Shown: positions 1 to 9,902, numbered from the stretch's first letter. The stretch: DNA of 64,000 bases from Streptomyces sp. NBC_00358 (GCF_036099295.1 NZ_CP107976.1:930001-994000), one strand, 5' to 3'. Made by a program: numbers and translations. The notes: generated by a model not told the origin, from the letters alone.

Positions 1-692
1 CCGAGTTGGTCGCTGTAGTACTGACCGCCCTCGGTGAGCGTGTCCTCGGCGTTGGCGTTGCCGAGCTGGCCGAAGGCGGACCCCTGGGAGAGCAGTCCGG
101 TGATCCGCTCGCCCTGGCGGAGTTGCTGGTCGGGACAGCGCAGGGCCTCTTCGAGGGTTCCGGCCATCTCCCATTCGGCGTCCCGCACGGTGCGGTGCAC
201 GGTGACGACGGCGGCGACGCGGATCGGGCCCTTGCCGTTCCCGGCCGGCAGTTCGCTGTAGCGGGTGAGACTGGCGAGCACCGTCGAGGGCAGTGGTTCG
301 CGCTGCCAGACGCAGTTCGCGTCGAGCACGGGCCAGTAGCCGGGGTCACTCTCGTACGGGTTCCGCTTGACGTAGCCGGGGCCCCAGTTGTCGGGGGTCG
401 ACGCGATGGCGCGGGCCAGGCGTAAGCCGTCCGCGCGGGTTCTGGGTGCTCGGCCGGGATCGGGACGAAAGCCCAGTCCTGTGCCGCTGGGGGTCGGGGC
501 CGGCGAGGCGGAACCCTTACCGCTGCTGGGAGTCGGGGCCGAGACGGCGCTCGTACGCCTGCTCGCGGTCGCGTCGTTCGAGACCGTGGGTTTCGCGGTC
601 CCGGCGTCCCCCGCCCCCGCCGAGCAGCCGGCGAGCACCAGCCCCGTGGCTAACGCCCCGCAGCACAGCCGCACCGGTCTCCGATACGCCAT
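1..692 (-). CDS. secreted lipoprotein, 3' end outside window
   Basis: Partial gene reading leftward off the window edge, so only the N-terminal 230 residues are visible. The start at 690-692 gives a short Arg-containing N-terminus, a hydrophobic stretch and a lipobox LVLAGC, with the lipidated Cys at residue 23. A low-complexity Ser/Thr/Pro/Gly linker follows to about residue 75, then a globular part rich in Trp and Tyr. I do not recognise a family. Residue 14 (complement of 651-653) is a TTA leucine codon, so translation may depend on the developmental tRNA encoded by bldA. The lipoprotein assignment is firm; the function is unknown. Confidence 0.75.
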   Translation of the reverse strand, partial: MAYRRPVRLCCGALATGLVLAGCSAGAGDAGTAKPTVSNDATASRRTSAVSAPTPSSGKGSASPAPTPSGTGLGFRPDPGRAPRTRADGLRLARAIASTPDNWGPGYVKRNPYESDPGYWPVLDANCVWQREPLPSTVLASLTRYSELPAGNGKGPIRVAAVVTVHRTVRDAEWEMAGTLEEALRCPDQQLRQGERITGLLSQGSAFGQLGNANAEDTLTEGGQYYSDQL

Positions 693-854
693 GAACGTCC
701 CCCATCCGCAAGGGTGTTCCCCCACGGGGAGGGTATCGACTATGCCTCCGGGGCACTACGCATTGCCGCGGTCCGTTGCCTCGCGACGGCCGCGGCACAT
801 GCGAACGGGCCACACCGCCGGATCGCCGTCGCCCGAGTCCGCGCCGGACACGCG

Positions 855-901
855 CCGAACAAGCGGTCCGGGCGTTTCTCAGCGCCGGACCGCTTGTTCG
901 G
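855..901. terminator. 17-bp perfect hairpin
   Basis: A perfect 17-bp inverted repeat (855-871 with 885-901) encloses a 13-nt loop. It lies 43 bp beyond the stop of the leftward hydrolase gene, between it and the lipoprotein gene. There is no T-tract, as is usual for Streptomyces terminators. Confidence 0.75.
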
Positions 902-943
902 TCTTGTGGGCCGCCCTCCGGGTCCCGCCGGGAGGCCGCCGGA

Positions 944-1771
944 TCAGCCGCGCGCGAAGTCGAGCAGGTCGGCGTTGAACGTCTCGGCGAACTCGGGCAC
1001 CATCGCGAGGCCGTGGGGGGCACCCGGGTACACCTTGTAGACCGCGCCCTTGACGAGCTTCGAGGACTTGTCGCCGGACGCCACGATGGGCACGATCTGG
1101 TCGTCGTCGCCGTGCACGATGAGCGTGGGCACGTCGATCTTCTTGAGGTCTTCGGTGAGGTCCGTCTCGGAGAACGCCTTGACGCAGTCGTAGGCGCCCT
1201 TGATGCCCACCGTCATGCCCCAGAGCCAGAACTCGTCCCGCGTCCCCTGGGTGACGGTCGATCCGTCGCGGTTGGCGCCGTAGAACGGGGCGCTGAGGTC
1301 CTTGTAGAACTGCGAACGGTCGGTCTCCACCCCCTTGCGGATCTCGTCGAAGACGTCGATCGGAAGACCTTCGGGGTTCTCGTCCGTCTTGAGCATGAGC
1401 GGTGGGATCGCTCCGACCAGGACCGCCTTGGCCACCCGGCCGGAGCCGTGCCGGCCGAGGTAGCGCGTGACCTCGCCGCCGCCGGTCGAGTGGCCGACCA
1501 GGATCGCGTCCCGGAGGTCCAACTCCTCGATGACCGCCGCCAGGTCGTCGGCGTAGGTGTCCAGATCGTTGCCGTCCCAGGTCTGGCCGGAGCGTCCGCC
1601 ACCGCGCCGGTCGTGGGCGACGGCCCGGAAGCCGTTGTCCGCCATCACCTTCATCTGGGCGTCCCAGGCGTCCGCGGTCAGCGGCCAGCCGTGGGAGAAG
1701 ACGACCGGCCGGCCCGACCCCCAGTCCTTGTAGAAGATCTGCGTGCCGTCCTTGGCGGTGGCGAAGGGCAT
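944..1771 (-). CDS. alpha/beta hydrolase, non-heme chloroperoxidase type
   Basis: 275-aa cytoplasmic alpha/beta-hydrolase of the cofactor-free haloperoxidase/esterase group. Visible elements are the oxyanion HGWP (27-30), the nucleophile elbow GHSTGGG with Ser95, the acid in HGDDDQIVP (Asp224) and the catalytic His in APHG (His253). Length and motif spacing match bacterial non-heme chloroperoxidases, which act in vivo mainly as esterases or perhydrolases; the natural substrate cannot be read. I chose the ATG at 1769-1771 because AGAGGA lies just upstream and the protein begins directly with the domain; the frame stays open further upstream without homology-like sequence. It is monocistronic and followed by a strong hairpin. 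Confidence 0.9.
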   Translation of the reverse strand: MPFATAKDGTQIFYKDWGSGRPVVFSHGWPLTADAWDAQMKVMADNGFRAVAHDRRGGGRSGQTWDGNDLDTYADDLAAVIEELDLRDAILVGHSTGGGEVTRYLGRHGSGRVAKAVLVGAIPPLMLKTDENPEGLPIDVFDEIRKGVETDRSQFYKDLSAPFYGANRDGSTVTQGTRDEFWLWGMTVGIKGAYDCVKAFSETDLTEDLKKIDVPTLIVHGDDDQIVPIVASGDKSSKLVKGAVYKVYPGAPHGLAMVPEFAETFNADLLDFARG

Positions 1772-2133
1772 GTGCGGTTCCTCTCGCGTCTGGTTCCGGA
1801 AATCACTCTTCACACGCCGACGGTGCCCGCGTCGGTCCGGTCGGCGGCGCGGAGGGATACGGCAGCGTCTCCCGCGCCGGCCCCGGGGCGTGCCCGCCAC
1901 GCCACAAGCCTGCGGCGGACGTTCGAGGGCGATGGGGGGACCGGCAGCACGAATTGACCGGAATGAGCACGTCGTCCACATCACCCTAGCCGAGGGGCCA
2001 CGCTTCGTCGCGCCGGGCGGACGCCGCCTGCGAGCGCGACGGAAGACTGAGCCGTAGGGGCGATCTTGCCAGTCCCCACGAGCACTTTGCCGACCGTCTC
2101 CGTATCTTCCGGCCGCGTCCGGGAGTTGGCGCG
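1772..2133. other. divergent intergenic region, no gene seen
   Basis: 362 bp between the leftward hydrolase and the rightward P450. It must carry both promoters. I see no convincing ORF, RNA or strong palindrome. Confidence 0.5.
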
Positions 2134-3375
2134 GTGCCCGTGTCGATCATCGAGTCCGGAGCCGACGTGCCCGCTCCTCCTGTCCCCTCCCCGCCCGCCG
2201 GCCTGCTGGCCGCACGGGTGCGGGACCCGTACCCGTACTTCGCCTGGCTGCGCCGTCATGCGCCCGCTCACGCGGACCGCAGGCCCGGCCGGCCCACCGT
2301 CTGGCAGATCTCCCGTTACGCGGACGTCCGCGCGCTGCTGACCGACGGGCGGCTGAGCAAGGACCCGGGCCGGGTCCCCGGCTATGTGCCGGGGCCGGCC
2401 GGGCTCAACCGGCATCTGGTCCACGCCGACCCCCCGGACCACACCCGGCTGCGGACCCTGGTGAACGCCGCGTTCGTCCCCCGCCGTATCGCCCGGCTGG
2501 CGCCCTTCATCGAGGACACCGCGAACCGTCTGCTGGACAGGATCGAGCACGACACCCATGTGGACGTGATCGCCGCCTTCGCGGCGCCCCTCACCTTCAG
2601 GATGATCTGCGCGATCCTCGGCGTCCCCGGGGAACTCGACACCGCGGCGACCCGGGACACGCTCATGGCCACGATCGCGCCCGATCCGGGCCGGGACCCC
2701 GCCCGGGTCGAGAGCGATCTGCACGCCCTCCTCGACAACCTGATCGCCGGCAAGCGAACCGGGGGCGAAAGCGGTGAGGTCGACCTGCTGGGCGCGCTCG
2801 TCCGGGCCGGTGACCACAGCGGGGCGATGAGCGAGGAGGAACTGCGCTCGACCGCCTACCTCCTGCTGCTCGTCGGCCACGACACCACCATGAACCTCAT
2901 CGGCAACGGCATGCTCGCGCTGCTCCGGAACCCGGACCAGGCTGCCCGGCTGACCTCGCCCGACTCCGGCCCGGAGCTGATCGGCACGGCGGTCGAGGAA
3001 CTGCTCCGCTACGACTCGCCGGTCCGGGACGCGACCTTCCGGTGCGCCGCAGAACCGATCACCCTGCACGGCCGGTCGATCGGCGAGGGCGACATCGTCA
3101 GCCTCCTGATCGGCTCCGCCAACCGCGACGAGGCGCGATTCCCGGAAGCGGACCGGCTCGACGCGGGCCGAACACCCAATGACCACCTCGCCTTCGGCTA
3201 CGGACCGCACTTCTGCATCGGGGCCGCGCTGGCCCGGCTCGAAGGCACCGTCGCCCTTCCTCTGCTGCTCCAGCGGCTGGGCCCGGTGCGGTTGGCCAAA
3301 CCCGACGACGAACTCCCCTGGCGGCCGGCCCGGGTGATGCGCGGACTGGCCGCGCTGCCCGTCGTACGGACCTGA
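2134..3375 (+). CDS. cytochrome P450
   Basis: 413-aa soluble bacterial class I P450 mono-oxygenase. It shows the [11 protein letters not shown] segment (97-107), the I-helix oxygen-activation motif GHDTT (248-252), the K-helix ExxR (Glu289-Arg292) and the heme loop [17 protein letters not shown] with proximal Cys361. It needs a ferredoxin and a reductase, neither of which is encoded nearby. The start is GTG with GGGAG 8 nt upstream. The next gene on the same strand, an enoyl-CoA hydratase homologue 94 bp away, may be cotranscribed, hinting at an acyl substrate, but this is only context. Confidence 0.95.
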   Translation: MPVSIIESGADVPAPPVPSPPAGLLAARVRDPYPYFAWLRRHAPAHADRRPGRPTVWQISRYADVRALLTDGRLSKDPGRVPGYVPGPAGLNRHLVHADPPDHTRLRTLVNAAFVPRRIARLAPFIEDTANRLLDRIEHDTHVDVIAAFAAPLTFRMICAILGVPGELDTAATRDTLMATIAPDPGRDPARVESDLHALLDNLIAGKRTGGESGEVDLLGALVRAGDHSGAMSEEELRSTAYLLLLVGHDTTMNLIGNGMLALLRNPDQAARLTSPDSGPELIGTAVEELLRYDSPVRDATFRCAAEPITLHGRSIGEGDIVSLLIGSANRDEARFPEADRLDAGRTPNDHLAFGYGPHFCIGAALARLEGTVALPLLLQRLGPVRLAKPDDELPWRPARVMRGLAALPVVRT

Positions 3376-3469
3376 CCTCATCGCCGGTTCCCGCGCCTGC
3401 CCGGCCACCGGCCCCCGCCCGTCCGCCCGTCCGCCGGGCATTCCTCGATCGGCACCAGGAGCACACCGT

Positions 3470-4243
3470 ATGGACAGCCATGACCCCGTAGTGACGACGG
3501 CCGAACCACGGCCCGGCGTCCTGCTCATCACGCTGAACAGGCCGCGCGTCCGCAACGCCGTCGACCAGGCGCTGGCCGACGCCCTGGACTCGGCCCTGAC
3601 GCGACTGGAGGCCGACCCGTCCCTGTCGGTGGGCATCCTCACCGGGGCGGGCGGCCACTTCTGTTCGGGGATGGACCTCAAGGCCTTCCCCACCGAAGGC
3701 GTTCCGCTCGTCGCGGACCGCGGGCTCGCCGGGCTGACCCGAGCCCGCATCCGCAAGCCGCTCATCGCCGCGGTCGAGGGCGCGGCCGTCGCGGGAGGCT
3801 TCGAACTCGCCCTGGCCTGCGACCTCATCACGGCGTCCGAGCCGGCGTTCTTCGCCCTGCCGGAAGTCGCCCGCGGGCTCGTCGCGGCCGAAGGCGGAGC
3901 CGTCCGTCTCCCCGGCCGGCTCCCGTACCACGTGGCCATGGAGATGCTGCTGACCGCGACTCCCCTGCCCGCCCCGGACGCGGCGCGGTACGGCCTGGTC
4001 AACCGGCTCACTCGCGAGGGCGGAGCGCTCGACGCGGCCCTCTCGCTCGCCGAACGCGTCCAGGCCCAGTCCCGCGACGCCGTCCACATCACGAAGCGGA
4101 TCGTCCAGGACACCCGCGGTTTCGACGATCACAGCGCCTACGCGGTTCAGGATCCCCTGAGCGCACCGGTCTTCACCACCGGCGCCGCCACCGAGGGCGC
4201 CCGGGCGTTCACCGAGAAGCGCCCGCCCGCCTGGAGCCGCTGA
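3470..4243 (+). CDS. enoyl-CoA hydratase/isomerase family protein
   Basis: 257-aa crotonase-fold protein. The oxyanion-hole segments are HFCSGMDLKAF (63-73) and the GGFE turn (109-112). Both acidic residues used by true enoyl-CoA hydratases are present: Glu112 in GGFE and Glu132 in the LPEV segment. A hydratase on an acyl-CoA is therefore plausible, though the family is catalytically diverse. The ATG has GGAG upstream. It may be read with the preceding P450 gene. It converges on the GntR regulator with only 22 bp between stops. Confidence 0.9.
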   Translation: MDSHDPVVTTAEPRPGVLLITLNRPRVRNAVDQALADALDSALTRLEADPSLSVGILTGAGGHFCSGMDLKAFPTEGVPLVADRGLAGLTRARIRKPLIAAVEGAAVAGGFELALACDLITASEPAFFALPEVARGLVAAEGGAVRLPGRLPYHVAMEMLLTATPLPAPDAARYGLVNRLTREGGALDAALSLAERVQAQSRDAVHITKRIVQDTRGFDDHSAYAVQDPLSAPVFTTGAATEGARAFTEKRPPAWSR

Positions 4244-4265
4244 TCGGTTCGGCCTTCCGCCGCCC

Positions 4266-5153
4266 TCACGTCGCGGGTCCGCCCTCACCTCCTCCACCGT
4301 CGCGCCCGAAGGGGCCGCCGGCCACGACGCCCCGGGTGGAGAAGGTGACGGGCTCGCCGGGCAGGAAGTCTCCCGGTGGGATGCCCGGGTGGTGCCCGTC
4401 GCGGGGCGAGGGGTGCCGGGACCGCGGGCCGAGCGCCAGCCGGGAGACGATGCGGTAGCGGTCCCCGCGGTAGACCGAGTGGACGTACTCCACCGGTCGG
4501 CCCAGGGCGTCCGAGGTGAGGCGCTCGAACAGCAGGGCCGGGGACAGCTCCGGTACGTCGAGCAGTCCCGCCTCCTCGCGGGTCACCACCGTGGGCTCGA
4601 TCGACTGCACCGCCTCACTGACCTGGATTCCGTGCCGTTCGCCGAGGTGCTCGTACAGGTCGCCGTTCTCCAGTTCGTCACTGGTCAGGTCGGGCACCAG
4701 GTTCGCGGGGACGTGCAGGTACTCGATGGCCATGGGGGATCCGTCGACGAGGCGGAGCCGTGCCACGTACCGGATTCCGGCCGCGGGCGATATGCGGAGC
4801 CTGCGGCCCACCCGGGCGCCGGCCGGCATGGTGCTGAACTCCAGGAGCCTGCTGGTCCATGTGCCCGCGGCCTGGGGGAGGCTGAAGTTCCGCCGGTCCG
4901 GGACCAGTTCCTGGGTGATCTTCTCAGCGGCCACGAACATGCCTCGCCCGTGCTCGCGCACCAGGAGCCCGGCCACCACGAGTTGGTCCACGGCCGCGCG
5001 CAACGTGGGGCGGGACACCCCGAGCCGGGCGCAGAGAGCGCGCTCGGAGGGAATGGCGTCACCGGGGCGACGTTCCTCGATGAGTTCGAGGATCGTGTCA
5101 CGGACTCTTTCACGCTTGAGTACCGCGCGGGACGCGGCGGGATCGATCTCCAT
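4266..5153 (-). CDS. GntR-family (HutC/UTRA) transcriptional regulator
   Basis: 295-aa regulator. A GntR winged helix-turn-helix occupies about residues 8-75 (PSERALCARLGVSRPTLRAA is the recognition region), followed by a UTRA ligand-binding domain to about residue 240 and a Gly/Pro-rich tail of about 45 residues. HutC/DasR-type regulators usually sense sugars or sugar phosphates. The ATG at 5151-5153 is where homology starts; the frame is open far upstream without meaning. It is divergent from a secreted CBM3-GH16 enzyme, with repeated ACTGGTC-like motifs between them, so it probably represses that gene and itself in response to a glucan-derived signal (inference). Confidence 0.9.
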   Translation of the reverse strand: MEIDPAASRAVLKRERVRDTILELIEERRPGDAIPSERALCARLGVSRPTLRAAVDQLVVAGLLVREHGRGMFVAAEKITQELVPDRRNFSLPQAAGTWTSRLLEFSTMPAGARVGRRLRISPAAGIRYVARLRLVDGSPMAIEYLHVPANLVPDLTSDELENGDLYEHLGERHGIQVSEAVQSIEPTVVTREEAGLLDVPELSPALLFERLTSDALGRPVEYVHSVYRGDRYRIVSRLALGPRSRHPSPRDGHHPGIPPGDFLPGEPVTFSTRGVVAGGPFGRDGGGGEGGPAT

Positions 5154-5181
5154 GCAGGGCTCTCGTTCGTCGTCGGTACCG

Positions 5182-5380
5182 GCCAACTGGTATGGCTCGC
5201 GACCATAACTGGTCAGCTGGTCAAGCGGGTTGAACCCGACAGGCTTCAGCACACAGGTAACCCGATTCTTGCCGATCCCAGCAAGTCCCCCTAATTCCAG
5301 GGGGGTTGACGATCCCATTGGTCTATGCCACTTTTCAGGCGACGTCAACTGGTAAGCCCCGTCGGCCGACTGGTCAACCA
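5182..5380. promoter_or_regulatory. cluster of GntR operator-like motifs
   Basis: The divergent region holds repeated half sites of the form (A/G)(A/C)CTGGT(C/A). Two form inverted repeats: GACCAtaacTGGTC at 5201-5214 and TGGTcaACCA at 5371-5380. Further half sites lie near 5184, 5215, 5316 and 5345. HutC-type GntR proteins bind GGTC/GACC palindromes, so these are probably sites for the adjacent regulator. The remaining part of 5154-5453 contains no gene. Confidence 0.6.
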
Positions 5381-5453
5381 CGGCATGTCTTCTCGTGTTC
5401 CTGAGCACCCCCACCTCCCGCGGTTCGGCGGGAGCCCACCGAAAGGAACCCGC

Positions 5454-6878
5454 ATGAGAAACCGTCCACCCACGGGCCGCCGTCGCCTGGCCCTCGCCCT
5501 GTCCGCCCTCCTGGGTGGCACCGCCCTGGTCGCCGTACCGATGTCCGCACCCGCCGCGGCGGCCGGAGGTCTCGCGGTCCAGTACCGAACGAGCGCGAGC
5601 GGGGCCACCGCCGACCAGAGCGAGCCCTGGTTCAAGGTGCGCAACACCGGCTCCGCGACGGTTCAGTTGAGCCAGGTGAGGATCCGCTACTACTTCAAGG
5701 CGGACTCGGCGAGCACCACCTACCGGTTCGCCTGTTCCTGGGCGGTCAAGGGATGCGCGAACGTCACCGGTACCTTCGGCACGCTGACCCACCCCACCGG
5801 AACCGCGGACCGGTACCTGGAGATCGGCTTCACCTCCACGGCCGGCGCGCTGGCACCCGGCGCCGACACCGGGGACATGCAACTGCGCTTCTACCGGTCC
5901 GACTGGCAGTCCCTGATCCAGGCGGACGACTACTCCTTCAACGGTACGCAGACCTCGTACGGGGACTGGAACAAGGTCACCGCCCAGCTCGCCGGATCCA
6001 CCGTGTGGGGCACGGCACCCGAGGGCAACGACCCCACCGACCCGCCGGACCCGACCGACCCGCCCGGTGGCGGCCAGGCGCTGTTCGACGACTTCAGCTA
6101 CTCGTCGTCCACCGACCCCGCGATCTCGGCGCACGGCTGGAACGTCCGCTCCAACTCCGGCGGCCCCGGGATTCCCGGCGCGACCTGGGACCCCTCCCAG
6201 GTCACCTTCCCCACCGTGTCCGGCAACGCGGTGATGAACCTGCGGACGTCGACCTCGGGCACCGCGGAGTCGACCCGGCAGACCGAAGTCGTGTCCAAGA
6301 GCATGAAGTTCAAGAACGGCACCTACGCGGCTCGGGTGAGGTTCGCCGACGCACCGGCCTCCGGCCCGGACGGCGATCACCTGGTGCAGACGTTCTTCAC
6401 CATCAACGACCTCACGGCTCCGATGGCCGACGACTACGCCGAGTACGACTTCGAGTACCTGCCGAACGGCGGCTGGGGCGAGCCGGGAAACATCCTCTAC
6501 ACGACCTCCTGGGAGACCTACAACCCTGATCCCTGGCAGGCCGTCAACCAGCACACCGAGGCGCGCCAGAGCTACGCCGGATGGCACGACCTGGTACTCA
6601 CCATCGACAACAGCAGCATCAAGTACTACATCGACGGACAGCTCTTCGGCACCCACGACGCCCAGTACCTGCCCGAGCGGCCGATGTCGATCAACTTCAA
6701 CCAGTGGCTGATCGACCTCGCCGGTCAGACCTCGACCGCGGCGCGCGCCTACGACGAGCAGGTCGACTACGTCCTGCACGTCAAGGACCAGGCCCTCACC
6801 CCGGCCCAGGTGGCCACGAAGGTCGCCGGGTACCGCAGCGCGGGCACCGCCTTCGTGGACGACGTCCCGGCTCCCTGA
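5454..6878 (+). CDS. secreted CBM3-GH16 family glycosidase
   Basis: 474-aa exported protein. There is a signal peptide with twin/triple Arg (residues 9-11), a hydrophobic core and an APAAAAGG cleavage region near residue 38. A family 3 carbohydrate-binding module follows (about 40-185; WFKVRNTGSATVQLS, YLEIGFTS and SDW motifs), then a DPTDPPDPTDPPGGG linker and a GH16-like jelly roll. The catalytic E-x-D-x-E signature is Glu330-Tyr-Asp332-Phe-Glu334. GH16 enzymes cleave beta-1,3/1,4 glucans or galactans; the exact specificity is not readable. CBM3 suggests crystalline-cellulose or similar binding. GAAAGGAAC precedes the ATG. Probably controlled by the divergent GntR protein. Confidence 0.88.
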   Translation: MRNRPPTGRRRLALALSALLGGTALVAVPMSAPAAAAGGLAVQYRTSASGATADQSEPWFKVRNTGSATVQLSQVRIRYYFKADSASTTYRFACSWAVKGCANVTGTFGTLTHPTGTADRYLEIGFTSTAGALAPGADTGDMQLRFYRSDWQSLIQADDYSFNGTQTSYGDWNKVTAQLAGSTVWGTAPEGNDPTDPPDPTDPPGGGQALFDDFSYSSSTDPAISAHGWNVRSNSGGPGIPGATWDPSQVTFPTVSGNAVMNLRTSTSGTAESTRQTEVVSKSMKFKNGTYAARVRFADAPASGPDGDHLVQTFFTINDLTAPMADDYAEYDFEYLPNGGWGEPGNILYTTSWETYNPDPWQAVNQHTEARQSYAGWHDLVLTIDNSSIKYYIDGQLFGTHDAQYLPERPMSINFNQWLIDLAGQTSTAARAYDEQVDYVLHVKDQALTPAQVATKVAGYRSAGTAFVDDVPAP

Positions 6879-6942
6879 CGCGGTCGGTCCGGGCGGCCTG
6901 CTCGCCGACCGGCTGCCGGGTCGCCGGGCAGTCCCGGAAAAC

Positions 6943-6974
6943 CTGTCGGCGAGCGCACGGGCGCTCGCCGACAG
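6943..6974. terminator. bidirectional terminator hairpin
   Basis: A perfect 14-bp stem (6943-6956 with 6961-6974) closed by an ACGG tetraloop lies between the converging glycosidase and SGNH esterase genes and can serve both. Confidence 0.8.
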
Positions 6975-7010
6975 AGACGTACAGGCGCTGGGTGCCCCGA
7001 CCGGGACCGG

Positions 7011-7937
7011 TCAGTGGCGGCGCCCGGCTCCCTGGTCCAGGTGCGCCAGCACCGCGCGCGCCATGGCCTCCTGACCCTTGGCGTTGGGGTGGGCCGGCGC
7101 GGCCGGCGAGGTCGGGCGCAGCGGTTCGATCCAGCGGTCGGCGGGCGCCTTGCACATGTCGTGGCCCACGGTCGGCCCGTAGGTGTCGACGTACTCGGCC
7201 CGGTTCAGCAGCGCCACCGTGCGCAGCATCAGATTCAGCCGCTTGCCGGTGTCCCTCAGATAGGGGAAGTCCTTCGCGGCGAAGGGAACGGTCGGATAGC
7301 AGCCGCTGCCGTCGTCGGGCAGCAGGTCGGGGTAGCCGACGACGACCACACGCGCGTGCGGCGCTCTGGCGTGCACCTCGCGGATGACCCGGGCGACCTT
7401 GGGGGCGGTCTGGAGGATGTTCAGGGTGAGCTGGTCGTAACCCGCGGCGCCGTAGTACTGCTGGCAGGGGTTGCCCGTGAGGTCCTTCGAACTGAGTCCG
7501 GCGCAGGTGGCGATGATGGGGCCGAACCCCATGTCGTTGCCGCCGATCTGCAGGGTCACCAGGTCGGTGTCGTGCTTGACCGCGTCGAGCTGGGGTCCGT
7601 TGGTCCCCTGTGCCTTCCACATCTCGTCGGTCTTGGCGCCGGAGCAGCTCACGTCCGTGAACGAGGCGAACTTGCGCGCGGCCGCGGTGATCGAGGGGTA
7701 GTTGTGGTCGGACCGAGCGCAGTTCGCGTCGACCTGCTGGGGAATCAGCGGCCCCGACGTGTACGAGTCACCGAGCGCGACGTAGTCCACGCCGTGCGAT
7801 CCGTGCCCTTCGCCCGCCGCGGCGGGGGTCGCCGCGGCGACCCCCGCGACGAGCGCGCAACTGCTCAGCGCGGCTCCCAGCGCCATGGTGCCCCGTCGCC
7901 TCGGGACGGCGTCGTCCGGACGCGTGTGATGGTTCAT
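7011..7937 (-). CDS. secreted SGNH/GDSL esterase-lipase
   Basis: 308-aa exported hydrolase of the Streptomyces GDSL lipase type. An RRR-containing signal peptide ends near residue 42. Block I is ALGDSYTSG with Ser58, block III is GGNDMGFG, and the catalytic His lies in AHPNAKGQ (about 283). Several Cys residues suggest the disulfides found in extracellular members. Expected to hydrolyse acyl esters outside the cell. GGGGAGGGG precedes the ATG at 7935-7937. Monocistronic, ending at the shared hairpin. Confidence 0.9.
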   Translation of the reverse strand: MNHHTRPDDAVPRRRGTMALGAALSSCALVAGVAAATPAAAGEGHGSHGVDYVALGDSYTSGPLIPQQVDANCARSDHNYPSITAAARKFASFTDVSCSGAKTDEMWKAQGTNGPQLDAVKHDTDLVTLQIGGNDMGFGPIIATCAGLSSKDLTGNPCQQYYGAAGYDQLTLNILQTAPKVARVIREVHARAPHARVVVVGYPDLLPDDGSGCYPTVPFAAKDFPYLRDTGKRLNLMLRTVALLNRAEYVDTYGPTVGHDMCKAPADRWIEPLRPTSPAAPAHPNAKGQEAMARAVLAHLDQGAGRRH

Positions 7938-8135
7938 CGTGCCCCTCCCCTGATTCCGTGACGGCCCGCTGAACGGGTACCGGCTTCCCTCGGCGCACCC
8001 TGGATCGCCGCGCCGCGACAGGCCGGACGGCTCCTGCCCGGCAGACCCAACCTGGCCTGTATACCGGCCGGTAGGCCGCCGGGCCAGAGTTTGATCGCCC
8101 TCCACTTGTCCAACTCTCATCCATCTCCCGCCGGT

Positions 8136-9902
8136 TCAGTCCGTGTAGAGGCTCTCGATGAGCGCCGCGTGGCGTTCGGCGACCCCTGCCCGGCGAACCT
8201 TGTGCGTGACCGTGAGCTCGGTCCCGCCGGGAGTCCATTCCTCGGTGAGGACCGCGTGCCCGCGGATCTGTTCGGGCCGGGACAGCCGGGTGTTGGCGTC
8301 CTCCACCGCGAGGGCGACGGCCTCTTCGAGTTCCTTCGCGTAGGCCCTCGCCGGTTCGGCGGCGGACCGGCCCGTCCGGGCGGCCCAGTCCGCGACCTGT
8401 TCGGGGTCGAGGACGACGAGGGCCACGTTGTGGGGACGGGCGTCGCCGACGACGACGGCGTGCCCGATCAGGGGCGTGGACGCGGTCAGGACGGCTTCGA
8501 TCCGCGCCGGGGACATGACCTTGCCCCCGGTGTTGATGATGAGGTCCTTCTTGCGGTCGACGATCCGGACGTAGCCCTCGGCGTCGACCGTGGCGATGTC
8601 TCCGGTGTGCAGCCAGCCCTCGCTGTCGATCGCCTCCGCGGTGAGCTCCGGATCGTCCCGGTAGCCGCGCATCACGAAGGGGGCGCTCAGCAGGAGTTCA
8701 CCGTCCTCGGCGATCCTGACGCGGGCCCCCGGGACCGGCCTGCCCACCGTGCCCGGCCTGGCGTGACCGGGTCGGTTCATCAGTCCCATGCCGGACAGCT
8801 CGGACATGCCCCAGGCGTCGCCCAGGGGCAGTCCGATGCCCTGGAAGAACTCGATCAGGCCCTCGGGGGCGGGTGCCGCTCCCGTGACGCAGACGCGAGC
8901 GCGGTCCAGGCCGAGGCGGCGCCGCAGCTCGGCCAGAACGGGTTCGGCCCGGGCGAGTTCGCTGGCCTGATCGTCCGTCAGGGGGCCGGACCGGGCGAGG
9001 TCGGCCGCCCGGCGTCCGGTGGCGACGCAGCTCTCCACCAGGGCCCGCAGCTCGGGTTCGCTGTCGGCGACGGCCTTGGACAGTACAGCGCGCATACGCT
9101 GCCAGACCGCCGGGACCGCTCCGAACATGGTGGGCCGTACCGCGGTCAGTGCCTCGGGCAGCTTCCTGAGGTCGGCGACACAGGTCAGCCGGGTACCGAA
9201 GCGCATATGGGTGTAGTGCGAGGCCCAGCGGTCCGCGATGTGGGCGGCGGGCAGGAACGACACATGGGTGTCCTCCTCGGTGAGGCCGAACAGTTCGCCG
9301 GTCGCGTCGAGTTGGGCCGTCATTCCGGCGTGGGTGATCTCCACCGCCTTGGGACGGCCGGTGGTGCCCGAGGTGTGGATCAGGGTGAGGACGTCGTCCG
9401 CCGCCACGCGATGCCAGTGGGCGGCGAAGTCGAAGTCGTCGGCCGCGGCTTCCGCCAGGGCCGGCAGGTCCAGGGTCCCCTCGGCGGCTCCGTCCATGGT
9501 GATCAGGTGACGCACGTCCGTGCCGGTGAGCGCCTGCCGCAGGACCGGGAGGAACCGCGCCTCGGTCACGAGGACACGGGCGCCGGAGCGCGTGAGGAGA
9601 TCGGTGATCTGGTCGGGGGGCAGCGTGTTGTACAGCGAGAAGGGGATCGCGCCGAGATGGAGGGCGGCGCAGTCGACGATGTGGAACTCGGGCCGGTTGG
9701 TGAGCATGAGCGCGACCGTGTCGCCGTGCCGCGTACCCAGGCCGTGGAGCCCCCCGGCGACGGACGCGGCACGGGCCGCGTACTGCGCCCAGGTGATCGC
9801 TTCGCCCTCCGGGGTGAGCAGGGCCGGGGCGTCGGGCCGTGCGGCGGCGGTGCGCTGGAAGGCATGGCAGAGCGTGGCCGGGGACGCGCCTTGTGCGGGC
9901 AT
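8136..9902 (-). CDS. long-chain fatty acyl-CoA ligase
   Basis: 588-aa AMP-forming acyl-CoA synthetase. The P-loop TSGTTGRPK lies near residue 190, followed by the adenylate motif WGMSELSGMG, GWLHTGD and the hinge/A10-side segment VDRKKDLIINTGGK. The long ANL architecture with a bacterial FadD15-like C-terminus fits fatty-acid activation. CAGGAG lies 6 nt before the ATG. It is the last gene of a TetR-GMC-decarboxylase-ligase operon, 24 bp after the preceding stop, so it probably activates the acid left by the upstream redox/decarboxylase enzymes (inference). Confidence 0.93.
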   Translation of the reverse strand: MPAQGASPATLCHAFQRTAAARPDAPALLTPEGEAITWAQYAARAASVAGGLHGLGTRHGDTVALMLTNRPEFHIVDCAALHLGAIPFSLYNTLPPDQITDLLTRSGARVLVTEARFLPVLRQALTGTDVRHLITMDGAAEGTLDLPALAEAAADDFDFAAHWHRVAADDVLTLIHTSGTTGRPKAVEITHAGMTAQLDATGELFGLTEEDTHVSFLPAAHIADRWASHYTHMRFGTRLTCVADLRKLPEALTAVRPTMFGAVPAVWQRMRAVLSKAVADSEPELRALVESCVATGRRAADLARSGPLTDDQASELARAEPVLAELRRRLGLDRARVCVTGAAPAPEGLIEFFQGIGLPLGDAWGMSELSGMGLMNRPGHARPGTVGRPVPGARVRIAEDGELLLSAPFVMRGYRDDPELTAEAIDSEGWLHTGDIATVDAEGYVRIVDRKKDLIINTGGKVMSPARIEAVLTASTPLIGHAVVVGDARPHNVALVVLDPEQVADWAARTGRSAAEPARAYAKELEEAVALAVEDANTRLSRPEQIRGHAVLTEEWTPGGTELTVTHKVRRAGVAERHAALIESLYTD

